Below, piece after piece: positions 16,311 through 24,114 of a DNA stretch of 64,000 nt (within the stretch, counting starts at the first letter, position 1; every line of letters begins with the position of its first letter). The position numbers and the translations under genes were made by a program. A model generated the notes under the pieces. The model worked only from the letters and a program-made list of their open reading frames with translations, did not search any database and was not told the DNA's origin. This stretch comes from Mycolicibacterium pulveris. Its GTDB lineage: Bacteria > Actinomycetota > Actinomycetes > Mycobacteriales > Mycobacteriaceae. Location: the NCBI RefSeq assembly GCF_010725725.1, contig NZ_AP022599.1, forward strand, positions 2,418,001-2,482,000. Direction: 5' to 3'.

Positions 16311-17092
16311 CCGCCGCTGACCGAGATCATCTGACCGGTCACCTGCCGTGCCGCCCGCGGCGAGGCGAACCACAATACCGCCCGGCCGATGTCCTCGGCG
16401 ATGGTGAGCCGGCGCATCGGGGTGTCCTTGAGCATGAAGTCGATCTGCTTCTCGTTGAAGACGTTGTCCTGCCCGACCGACCACAGGCTCTTGGCTCCCA
16501 CGGCGTCCGGGCCCTCCGGGATCACCAGTCCCGGGCACACGATGTTGGAGCGGATCCCGTGCCGGCCGTGCTCGCGCGCGGTGGTGCGGGCCAGCGCCAC
16601 CATCGCCGCCTTCGACGCGCCGTACACACCCTGACGGATCTGACCGAACGCGGCATCGCTGGCGATGAAGACCAGCGCGCCCTCGCCGGCGTCCTTCATC
16701 GGCCCGATGGCCGCCTGGGTGGCGGCCAGCGCGCTGAAGAAGTTGATCTCGATGGTGCGTTGCCACTTGTCGCGGTCGGTGTCCGACGCGACGAAACCGG
16801 GCACGCTCCATCCGGCGTTGTTCACCAGGACGTCGATGCCGCCCCACTCCTCGACCGATGCCTGGACCACCGTTTCGGCGGAACCCGGTACGGTCAGGTC
16901 GGCGACGACCACCTGCACGTCGGCCGCACCAAGTTCCAGTGCTTCGCTGCGCACCTTTTCGGCCTGCGGTTCGTCGATGTCGTTGAGGACGATCCGGGCA
17001 CCTTCGGCGGCGAACTCATGGACGATCCCGCGCCCGATGTTCGATGCCCCGCCGGTTACGACAACGCGTGCGTCCTTCAGTCCCAGGTCCAT
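16295..17092 (-). CDS. short-chain dehydrogenase/reductase
   Basis: This 265-residue classical SDR oxidises or reduces an alcohol/ketone with NAD(P). Visible motifs are the TGGASNIGRG cofactor site (residues 14-23), NNAG at about 91-94, a catalytic Ser in FIASDAAF and the YGASK active-site pair. The acidic NDID after the second strand suggests NAD preference. ATG 17092 has GAGGAG 7 nt upstream. The gene is divergent from the crotonase/Rieske operon and shares its intergenic region, including a copy of the regulon motif. Confidence 0.85.
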   Translation of the reverse strand: MDLGLKDARVVVTGGASNIGRGIVHEFAAEGARIVLNDIDEPQAEKVRSEALELGAADVQVVVADLTVPGSAETVVQASVEEWGGIDVLVNNAGWSVPGFVASDTDRDKWQRTIEINFFSALAATQAAIGPMKDAGEGALVFIASDAAFGQIRQGVYGASKAAMVALARTTAREHGRHGIRSNIVCPGLVIPEGPDAVGAKSLWSVGQDNVFNEKQIDFMLKDTPMRRLTIAEDIGRAVLWFASPRAARQVTGQMISVSGGYTMP

Positions 17093-17136
17093 ATCCGCTG
17101 CTCCTCACCGGCGTGGTTGAGTGAACCACCATCGTT

Positions 17137-17158
17137 GGTTTAACCTAGATTAGAAATT
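17137..17158. promoter_or_regulatory. island regulon motif, site 2 (divergent promoter)
   Basis: GGTTTAACCTAGATTAGAAA plus TT matches the core TTTAAYnTAGAnTARA. It stands in the 132-bp gap between the leftward SDR gene and the rightward crotonase operon, and a second AT-rich half (GATTAAATTT) follows at 17161-17170. One regulator could control both directions from here. Confidence 0.55.
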
Positions 17159-17224
17159 TGGATTAAATTTGTCCACTACGGTGCAGGGAGCCCAGATGGC
17201 ATTGCTCGGCGGCGGGAGGCACAG

Positions 17225-17992
17225 GTGAATGCCGTTGCGCTCGCGGTCGACGGGCCGATCGGCCGGATCACCCTCAATCGGCCAGAGCGGATGAACTCGG
17301 TCACCGTCACGTTGGCCACCGAACTCGAAGACGCTCTGCGTGAGCTGGGCCGTCGTGACGATGTCAACGTCGTGGTGCTCCGCGGTGCCGGTGGAAACTT
17401 CTGTGCGGGAGGTGATTTCGACGAGGTTACCCGGCTGCGTGCCGCAGGTGCCGAGGCTCTCGAGGCGCTGTTCGTCGCGTTTCGTCGTGCCTGCGCCACC
17501 ATCGCCGACATCGCCGTGCCCGTCGTCGCCGCAGTTGAGGGGGTTGCGGCGGCGGGCGGGTTCGAGTTGATGCAGACGGCGGACATCGTGCTGGTGAGCG
17601 AAAGCGCGCGGATCAGCGACAACCACATCCGCTTCGGGATGATCCCCGGTGGCGGCAGCACTGCCAGGCTGCCCAGGCTCATCGGTCGCCAACAGGCAAT
17701 CGCCACCCTGCTGTCCGGAGACCGACTCACCGGCAGCGACGCCGTCACCCATGGCCTGGCCTATCGCGCATACCCGCAGAACGTCTTCGACGAGCGGGTC
17801 GAGGCCTTCTTGACAGCGCTCGCCGGCCGCAGTCGGCGCGCCGTCACCACCATCAAACACCTCGTCGACAGCGGACTGCGCGGCACCCTCGAGCAGGCTC
17901 TGAACCGCGAATTGGAGGCGGTCGTCGACCACATCATCGACGACGGCGCAACCAGTGCCGCGGCATTCGATTCCAGAAAGGCGAGTTCGTGA
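17225..17992 (+). CDS. enoyl-CoA hydratase/isomerase family protein (crotonase A)
   Basis: The 255-residue protein is a crotonase-fold, CoA-binding enzyme. The oxyanion-hole region VLRGAGGNFCAGGDF and the helix AAAGGFELMQTAD are clear. Aligned to mitochondrial hydratase, the first catalytic Glu is kept (Glu114) but the second is replaced by His134. Ordinary syn-hydration is therefore doubtful, and an isomerase, hydrolase or lyase reaction is possible. GTG 17225 has GGAGG upstream. It is the first gene of a run that continues without a real gap into two more crotonases and the Rieske oxygenase. Confidence 0.85.
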   Translation: MNAVALAVDGPIGRITLNRPERMNSVTVTLATELEDALRELGRRDDVNVVVLRGAGGNFCAGGDFDEVTRLRAAGAEALEALFVAFRRACATIADIAVPVVAAVEGVAAAGGFELMQTADIVLVSESARISDNHIRFGMIPGGGSTARLPRLIGRQQAIATLLSGDRLTGSDAVTHGLAYRAYPQNVFDERVEAFLTALAGRSRRAVTTIKHLVDSGLRGTLEQALNRELEAVVDHIIDDGATSAAAFDSRKASS

Positions 17993-18792
17993 CCACCAGC
18001 GCCGAAACGCACGTTCTGCTCGACGTCGACGACACCGGCATCGCCCGGTTGCGCCTCAACCGGCCCGACATCTCCAACGGGCTCAACGTGGAAGTCCTCA
18101 AAGCGCTGCATGATGCCGTGCTGCGGTGCCATGCCGACCCGTCGGTACGCGTGGTCCGGTTCAGCGGCGCCGGCCGGAACTTCTGCGCCGGCGGTGACAT
18201 TCACACCTTCGAGTCCAAGGGCGCCGCGCTCCCCGACTATCTGCGGGAGGCGACCACGTGGCTGCAACTTGCCACCGCTGCGCTCATTCAACTGCGGGTT
18301 CCGGTCGTCACCTCGGTGCAGGGGTTCGCCGCAGGCGGAGGCGGGCTCGGCCTGGTGTGTGCCTCCGACATCGTCGTCGCGGCCCGCTCAGCCAAGTTCT
18401 TCTCCGGCGCGGTGCGCGTCGGCATGGCGCCCGACGGCGGCTCCTCGGTGACCCTCACCCAACTTGTCGGGCTGCGCCAGGCGCTTCGCATCCTGCTGAC
18501 CAACCCGACCCTGGACGCCGAGGAGGCTGCGGCCATCGGGCTCGTCACCGAGGTCGTGGACGACGAACTCTTCGCCGAACGCGCCGACGAACTGGCCACT
18601 TCCCTGGCCGGTCAGCCCCCGCTGGCACTTTCGGCGACCAAACGCCTGGTGTGGACGGGCCTTGGCGCGCCGGTGGAAGCGCGGTTGGCCGAGGAGTCCC
18701 GCACCGTGTCGGAGCTGTCCGGCACCGCAGACGCATTGGAAGGTCTGCGCGCTGTGATCGAGCGCAGGCAGCCGAGGTACACCGGGAAATGA
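17989..18792 (+). CDS. enoyl-CoA hydratase/isomerase family protein (crotonase B)
   Basis: This 267-residue crotonase fold starts at a GTG overlapping the previous stop (GTGA). The first oxyanion-hole segment (FSGAGRNFCAGGD) is intact. Both hydratase glutamates are absent by alignment (Gly121 and Ala141). A single acidic residue remains in GMAPDGG (Asp149), the position used in several crotonase-type isomerases. It probably catalyses double-bond isomerisation or another CoA-thioester reaction rather than hydration; this is inference from residues only. Confidence 0.83.
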   Translation: MTTSAETHVLLDVDDTGIARLRLNRPDISNGLNVEVLKALHDAVLRCHADPSVRVVRFSGAGRNFCAGGDIHTFESKGAALPDYLREATTWLQLATAALIQLRVPVVTSVQGFAAGGGGLGLVCASDIVVAARSAKFFSGAVRVGMAPDGGSSVTLTQLVGLRQALRILLTNPTLDAEEAAAIGLVTEVVDDELFAERADELATSLAGQPPLALSATKRLVWTGLGAPVEARLAEESRTVSELSGTADALEGLRAVIERRQPRYTGK

Positions 18793-19574
18793 GCGTGCTC
18801 ATCGAGGACCGGGGCGCGGTCAGGATCCTCACGATCAACCGCCCCGAGGTTCGCAATGCCATCGACATACCGCTGCGGATCGCACTGCGTGAGGCTCTCC
18901 GGGCGGCAGACGCCGACCCATCGGTGCGGGCCATCGTGCTCACCGGCGCGGGGCCGGTGTTCTGTTCCGGCGGGGACATCTCGACCATGGAGCGGATGGG
19001 CGTCGAGGCCGCCACCGAGCGCGCCGAGCTCGCACAGGCGGTGATCCGTGCGATCTGGACCACCCCCAAACCGGTCCTGGCCGCCGTTGAAGGTGCGGCC
19101 TACGGCGCCGGCGCATCCCTGGCCGCCGCGTGTGATCGCGTCGTCGCCGCCACCGACGCCCGGTTCGCCACCACGTTCACCAACGTCGGCCTGGCCGGCG
19201 ACATGGGGGTGTTCGCCTCATTGCCCCGGCGCATCGGTATACCGAGGGCGCGTCAAATGCTCACGCTGGGAACGCCTGTCGATGCGCGGCAGGCAATGGA
19301 CTGGGGTCTGGTCGACGCGGTGGCCGAACCCGGTGGGGTCCTCGACGCGGCGCTGGCCGACGCCCGGCAGCTGGCCGAAAAGCCCGCCGCGGCGCTCGGG
19401 GTGATCAAGGCGATGCTCGCCGAGGCCCCCTCCCTGAACCCCCTCGACGTCCTGCCCCGGGAGGTCGAGCACCAGGCGCGGCTGTTCGGCAGCGACGACT
19501 TCGCAGAAGGCGTCGCAGCTTTCCGGGAGAAGCGTCGTCCCATCTTCGGGCAAACTCAAGGAGAGGGCTCATGA
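18789..19574 (+). CDS. enoyl-CoA hydratase/isomerase family protein (crotonase C)
   Basis: This 261-residue crotonase is the third in a row, coupled by ATGA overlaps at both ends. It has the LTGAGPVFCSGGD substrate-binding loop and GAAYGAGASLAAACD helix. Alignment puts Ser110 and Phe130 at the two catalytic Glu positions of true hydratases, while an Asp is kept in GLAGDMG (Asp138). It may be the isomerase-like partner of crotonase B or a degenerate subunit of a mixed oligomer. It directly precedes the Rieske oxygenase alpha subunit. Confidence 0.83.
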   Translation: MSVLIEDRGAVRILTINRPEVRNAIDIPLRIALREALRAADADPSVRAIVLTGAGPVFCSGGDISTMERMGVEAATERAELAQAVIRAIWTTPKPVLAAVEGAAYGAGASLAAACDRVVAATDARFATTFTNVGLAGDMGVFASLPRRIGIPRARQMLTLGTPVDARQAMDWGLVDAVAEPGGVLDAALADARQLAEKPAAALGVIKAMLAEAPSLNPLDVLPREVEHQARLFGSDDFAEGVAAFREKRRPIFGQTQGEGS

Positions 19575-20821
19575 CATCGGTAATCGGGAGCCGGTACGAC
19601 CAACTGATCCAACGCGACCGGGTACACGGGTCGCTGTACACCGACCCCTCGGTCTTCGCCGAGGAGCTCGAGAAGATCTGGTACCGCAGCTGGGTTTTCG
19701 TCGGTCACGAGAGCGAAGTCGCGCAACCCAACGACTACGTGCGCAAGAGGCTCGCGTTGCAGGACGTCATCATGACGCGCGACAAGGAGGGGCAGATCCA
19801 TCTGCTGCTCAACCGGTGCTCGCATCGGGGCAGTCAGGTGTGCGACGACGCGAAGGGCAACTCCGGAACGTTCCGCTGCCCCTATCACGGCTGGACGTTC
19901 CGCAACGACGGGGAGCTCGTCGGATTCCCCTTCTTCAAGGGTTACGGCATACGCAAGCTTGACCTTCCTCTCGGCCGGGTGCCCAGGGTGGACTCCTATG
20001 CGGGTTTCGTCTTCGGCAGCTTCGCCGCCGACGGGCCCAGCCTCATCGAGCATCTCGGCGACGCGGCGGGCGAGATCGACCGGTTGACCCGGCTCGCCCC
20101 TGAAGGCCGCATCGAGCTGAACGCCGGTTGGTTGCAGCACATCTCACGAGCGAATTGGAAGTTACTGGCCGAGAACGAAACCGACGGCTATCACCCGCAG
20201 TTCGTGCACGGCTCCATCTTCGGGGTGACCGGCAGCACCATCGGCCCGCTGTACAGCGACTCGTCGACAGCGGTCACCCGCGATCTCGGAAACGGGCACA
20301 GCGAGAACGATCTGCGCCCGGAGTTCCGCAAGTTCGCGCAGCCGATGCGCTGGTTCGGCACCACCGAGGCCCGGGTGCCCGACTATGTCGCCGCCATCCG
20401 GGCGAAGCATGGTGCAGACGCCGAGCGGATCCTCATCGAGGGCGCACCGCACGTGATGATCTTCCCGAACCTGTTCATCGCCGAGATTCAGGTGTTCAAC
20501 ATCCAACCGGTTTCGGTGAACGAATGCGTCCAATATTCCACCGCGGTACAACTGGCGGGCGCGCCGGAACTGAACCGGCGCATGGTCTCTCAGTGCATCG
20601 GCTCGGTGGGGCCGGCCGGGATGCTGTTGGCCGACGACACCGAGATGTACGAGCGGAACCAGAAGGGCCTCGAGGCGCTTACGCCCGAATGGCTGGACGT
20701 CCGGCGGGGACTGAACCGCGAAACCATCGACGAACGGGGGCATCCCGTCGGCGCCGCCACCGATGAGACCGGAATCCGGGGATTCTGGTCGCACTACAAG
20801 ACCATGATGGAGAAGCCGTGA
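19571..20821 (+). CDS. Rieske non-heme iron oxygenase, large (alpha) subunit
   Basis: The 416-residue protein is the catalytic subunit of an aromatic-ring-hydroxylating type dioxygenase. The Rieske [2Fe-2S] ligands are Cys83, His85, Cys103 and His106 (CSHRG and CPYHGW). The mononuclear iron site is in ENETDGYHPQFVH, with His208 and His213 and the bridging Asp205. A start-coupled beta subunit follows. No reductase or Rieske ferredoxin gene is adjacent, so electrons must come from elsewhere. The operon context of CoA-ester enzymes suggests a substrate ring attached to, or activated as, a CoA thioester. Confidence 0.92.
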   Translation: MTSVIGSRYDQLIQRDRVHGSLYTDPSVFAEELEKIWYRSWVFVGHESEVAQPNDYVRKRLALQDVIMTRDKEGQIHLLLNRCSHRGSQVCDDAKGNSGTFRCPYHGWTFRNDGELVGFPFFKGYGIRKLDLPLGRVPRVDSYAGFVFGSFAADGPSLIEHLGDAAGEIDRLTRLAPEGRIELNAGWLQHISRANWKLLAENETDGYHPQFVHGSIFGVTGSTIGPLYSDSSTAVTRDLGNGHSENDLRPEFRKFAQPMRWFGTTEARVPDYVAAIRAKHGADAERILIEGAPHVMIFPNLFIAEIQVFNIQPVSVNECVQYSTAVQLAGAPELNRRMVSQCIGSVGPAGMLLADDTEMYERNQKGLEALTPEWLDVRRGLNRETIDERGHPVGAATDETGIRGFWSHYKTMMEKP

Positions 20822-21345
20822 GTACCGCATTGGTAACCGAATTGGGCGCAGTCCCGGAAGGATTCGACCGCCACGAGGTCGAGCAATTCCTCTACCGCGA
20901 GGCCCGCTTCGCGGACGAATGTGACTACGATGCCTGGGAAGCGCTGTGGACCGACGATGCGCTGTACTGGGTCCCGGCGGGTGGCGCGGAGATCGATCCG
21001 GCCCGCCAGGTGTCGATCATCTACGACAACCGCAGCCGTATCGCCACGCGGCTGAAGCAGGTACGCACCGGCAGGCGTTACGCGGCGGCTCCGCCGTCCA
21101 ATCTGCGGCGACTCCTCTCCAATATCGAGTTCCTCGGTGGGCGCCCCAACACCTTCGGCGGGGTCGACCTGGAGGTCGCGGCCAACTTTCTGGTCCTCGA
21201 GTCGCGCGCTCGCGGAAATCAGTTGTGGGGCGGACGCACCACCTACCGGCTCCGGCGCGACGGTGCGCACCTGAGGCTGGCGTACAAGAAGGTGGTGCTC
21301 GTCGACAACGACAAGCCGATCCCGACCATGGGCTTTTTGATCTGA
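20818..21345 (+). CDS. ring-hydroxylating dioxygenase small (beta) subunit
   Basis: The 175-residue protein has the NTF2-like fold of dioxygenase beta subunits: EVEQFLYREARFADECDYDAWEALW at the start, a central YDNRSRI strand and a C-terminal YKKVVLVDNDKP strand. It starts at a GTG overlapping the alpha-subunit stop (GTGA), so the two are made together. It is a structural subunit of an alpha3beta3 oxygenase and carries no metal site. Confidence 0.9.
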   Translation: MSTALVTELGAVPEGFDRHEVEQFLYREARFADECDYDAWEALWTDDALYWVPAGGAEIDPARQVSIIYDNRSRIATRLKQVRTGRRYAAAPPSNLRRLLSNIEFLGGRPNTFGGVDLEVAANFLVLESRARGNQLWGGRTTYRLRRDGAHLRLAYKKVVLVDNDKPIPTMGFLI

Positions 21346-21353
21346 GGCTCGAC

Positions 21354-21587
21354 ATGGGCATTCATCACGATCCGTCACACGGGCCGGTGATCGGCAGCGA
21401 GTTCGCCGAGGTCGCGGTGACCTTCGATGTCGCAGGCAACTCGACACGGTTACGCCTGGAGGACCTGCGCACCGGCCGCGTGCGGTTCCTGGACGCGCTC
21501 GAGTTGGAGAGCATCATCTGGCTGTCCGACCAGCGGCTGGAAAGTTTGATGGATCCGTCGGCCGAACGTTGGCGAGGAGACGCATGA
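21354..21587 (+). CDS. small conserved-looking protein of unknown function in the Rieske operon
   Basis: This 77-residue protein starts at ATG 21354, 8 nt after the beta-subunit stop and with GAGG in front. Its stop overlaps the thiolase start as ATGA. It begins MGIHHDPSHGPVIGSEF, has a beta-strand-rich middle (VAVTFDVAGNSTRLRLEDL) and an acidic helix (DALELESIIWLSDQRLESL). There are no cysteines or known metal motifs. The strict coupling between oxygenase and thiolase genes argues that it is real and functionally linked, perhaps as an accessory subunit of the oxygenase. Confidence 0.65.
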   Translation: MGIHHDPSHGPVIGSEFAEVAVTFDVAGNSTRLRLEDLRTGRVRFLDALELESIIWLSDQRLESLMDPSAERWRGDA

Positions 21588-22792
21588 GACGCGCCGCGAT
21601 CGTCACGCCGTTACGGACCGCTGTCGGGACCTTCGGTGGCACGCTGCGTCCGCTACGCGCAGAGGACCTGGCTGCCGCGGTCGTCAAAGCCGTTGTCGAG
21701 CAGAGCAGTATCGATCCGCAGCGCATCGAGGACGTGGTGTTCGCCCAGTCGTACGCCAACTCCGAGGCGCCGTGCATCGGCCGCTGGGTGGCACTGCACG
21801 CCGGACTGCCGGTGAGCGTGCCGGGCCTGCAGATCGACCGGCGCTGCGGAGGCGGCCTCCAGGCCGTCATCACGGCGGCCATGACGGTGCAGACGGGCGC
21901 CGCCGACGTGGTGCTTGCGGGCGGTGTCGAATCGATGAGCAATATCGAGCACTACACCACCAGCATGCGGTGGGGCGCCCGGTCCGGCAATCAGATTCTC
22001 TTCGATCGGCTCGATCGCGGCCGTGAGATGTCGCAACCGGCATGGCGTTTCGGACCGATCAGCGGAATGATCGAAACCGCGGAGAATCTGGCGAACGATT
22101 ACCGGATCAGCCGTGACGCGGCCGACGAATTCGCGGTCCGCAGTCATCGGCGCGCCAGTGCCGCGCAACGCTCCGGGGCGTTCGCCGACGAGGTCGTGGC
22201 GGTGGAGGTACCCCAGCGGCGCGCAGAGCCGATCATCTTCGGCACCGATGAAGGGATCCGCCCGGACACCGACGTCGAGACGCTGTCGCGGTTGCGCACG
22301 GTGGTTCCCGGCGGCACCGTCACGGCGGGCAACTCCAGCCAGCAGAACGACGCGGCCGCGGCCTGCTTGGTGGTCGCCGAAGACCGCCTCACCGAATTGG
22401 GGCTGGAGCCGATCGGGTTTCTGGAAGGGTGGGCCGCTACCGGCTGCGAACCTTCCCGCATGGGGATCGGGCCGGTTGGTGCGGTCGAAAAGCTCTTCAG
22501 CAGAATCGGGTTCGGGTTCGACGACCTGAACCTGATCGAGATCAACGAAGCCTTCGCCGTGCAGGTGCTGGCCGTGCTGTCCGGGTGGGGCGTCAAACTC
22601 GACGAGGTCGACGACCGTCTCAACGTCAACGGGTCCGGGATCTCGCTCGGGCACCCGATCGGCGCCACCGGTGTGCGGATACTCACCACGATGCTGCATG
22701 AGCTGCGTCGGCGCGGCGGCGGACTGGCCTTGGAAACGATGTGCATCGGCGGCGGGCAAGGTATCGCGGCACTGTTTCGGGGTGTGGCATGA
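21584..22792 (+). CDS. acetyl-CoA acyltransferase (thiolase)
   Basis: This 402-residue FadA-type thiolase cleaves 3-oxoacyl-CoA with CoA. The nucleophile is Cys88 in DRRCGGGLQAV. The NEAF, GHPIGATG and CIGGGQG motifs supply the remaining active-site residues. ATG 21584, preceded by GAGGAGA, is preferred over the upstream start. It is the first of three consecutive thiolase-superfamily genes in the operon. Confidence 0.9.
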   Translation: MRRAAIVTPLRTAVGTFGGTLRPLRAEDLAAAVVKAVVEQSSIDPQRIEDVVFAQSYANSEAPCIGRWVALHAGLPVSVPGLQIDRRCGGGLQAVITAAMTVQTGAADVVLAGGVESMSNIEHYTTSMRWGARSGNQILFDRLDRGREMSQPAWRFGPISGMIETAENLANDYRISRDAADEFAVRSHRRASAAQRSGAFADEVVAVEVPQRRAEPIIFGTDEGIRPDTDVETLSRLRTVVPGGTVTAGNSSQQNDAAAACLVVAEDRLTELGLEPIGFLEGWAATGCEPSRMGIGPVGAVEKLFSRIGFGFDDLNLIEINEAFAVQVLAVLSGWGVKLDEVDDRLNVNGSGISLGHPIGATGVRILTTMLHELRRRGGGLALETMCIGGGQGIAALFRGVA

Positions 22793-24114
22793 GCGTCGGG
22801 CTGCTGAGCTATGCCAGCTACCTACCCCGCCACCGGCTGGGCCGTCGGGTGGTGGCCGGCTATGACGAGGACTCCACCACGATGGCCGTGGCCGCCGCTT
22901 CGACGGCGCTGATGAATCGGACCTCTCCGACGACGGTGCTCTTCGCGACGAGCAGTCCGGCCTACGCGGACAAGACCAACGCCACCGCCATCCACGCCGC
23001 GCTCGGACTGCCCGAGCAGGTGCTGGCCGCAGACCTCTGCGGCACCGGCCGCAGCGGTTTCGCCGCGATCCGGTGGGCCGCGGAGGCGGGTGGGTTGGCG
23101 CTCTGTGCTGACGTGCGGGTCGGCCGGCCGGGGTCGGCCGACGAGAAGCTCGGCGGCGACGGGGCCGCGGGGTTGCTGTTCGGTGACGGTGAACCCATCG
23201 CCGAGGTATTGGGCACCGCATCGCGTACCGAGGAGTTCCTCGACCGTTGGCGCTCACCGCATTCGGTGACGGGACAGCAGTGGGAGGAGCGGTTCGGGGC
23301 GCAGCGCTACTCGCGGCTGATTCGGGCGACCGCTTCGGACGCGCTGAATGCCGCCGGGCTCGCCGACGCCGACCACGTTGTGCTGGCCTGCCCGAACACG
23401 GCGATCGTGAAGCGCGCCGCCACCTTGGTCAAGGGGCAGAAGTCGGTGGTCACCTCGCCGATCGGCTTCAGCGGCGCGGCCGATGCCGCGATCGCGCTGT
23501 GCGCTGTCCTCGACACCGCCGAACCCGGCGACACGATCCTTGTCCTCTCGGCCACCGACGGATGTGACGCCATGACGCTACGGGCTTCCGATCGTCTGCC
23601 GGGGGCGCGCCAGCCGGCACCGGTTGCGCAGCAGCGCGACGGCGGGCTGGCGGTATCCGCGCTGACGTACTTGTCCTGGCGCGGCCTCGTCGAACTCGAG
23701 CCTCCACGCCGCCCGGAACCCGACCGGGTGGCCGCGCCGCCGTCGTCGCGGTCCGTGTCGTGGAAGTTCGGCCTGACCGGAACACGGTGCGGCCAGTGCG
23801 GTTTCGTGCACCTTCCGCCGGCCAGGGTGTGCCGCAGGTGCGCCGTCGTCGACCGGATGAGCCCCACTCCGGTGGCGGGACTGAGCGGAACCGTCGTCAC
23901 CTATACGGTGGACCGGCTTGCCTACTCGCCGTCGCCGCCGATGGTCCAGGCGGTCATCGATGTTGACGGCGGCGGCCGGTGCACGGTGGAGGTCGCCGAC
24001 ACCGAACCGGACGCGCTGCACGTCGGTGCCCGGGTGAGATTCAGCCTGCGCCGCCTCTACACCGCATGCGACGTCCACGACTACTTCTGGAAGGCGGTAC
24101 CCGATGGCCAGTAA
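22789..24114 (+). CDS. HMG-CoA-synthase/KAS III-like domain fused to DUF35 zinc-ribbon/OB domain
   Basis: This 441-residue two-domain protein has residues 1-300 with a thiolase-superfamily fold of the hydroxymethylglutaryl-CoA synthase/ketoacyl synthase III branch. The candidate nucleophile Cys84 is in ADLCGTGRSG, and PIGFSGAADA comes later. Residues about 325-441 form a DUF35 rubredoxin-like zinc ribbon (Cys334, Cys337, Cys348, Cys351) followed by an OB fold. DUF35 partners deliver or channel acyl-CoA to thiolase-like enzymes, for example with Ltp2-type aldolases. It overlaps the next thiolase gene by 11 nt, suggesting a complex. Confidence 0.8.
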   Translation: MSVGLLSYASYLPRHRLGRRVVAGYDEDSTTMAVAAASTALMNRTSPTTVLFATSSPAYADKTNATAIHAALGLPEQVLAADLCGTGRSGFAAIRWAAEAGGLALCADVRVGRPGSADEKLGGDGAAGLLFGDGEPIAEVLGTASRTEEFLDRWRSPHSVTGQQWEERFGAQRYSRLIRATASDALNAAGLADADHVVLACPNTAIVKRAATLVKGQKSVVTSPIGFSGAADAAIALCAVLDTAEPGDTILVLSATDGCDAMTLRASDRLPGARQPAPVAQQRDGGLAVSALTYLSWRGLVELEPPRRPEPDRVAAPPSSRSVSWKFGLTGTRCGQCGFVHLPPARVCRRCAVVDRMSPTPVAGLSGTVVTYTVDRLAYSPSPPMVQAVIDVDGGGRCTVEVADTEPDALHVGARVRFSLRRLYTACDVHDYFWKAVPDGQ

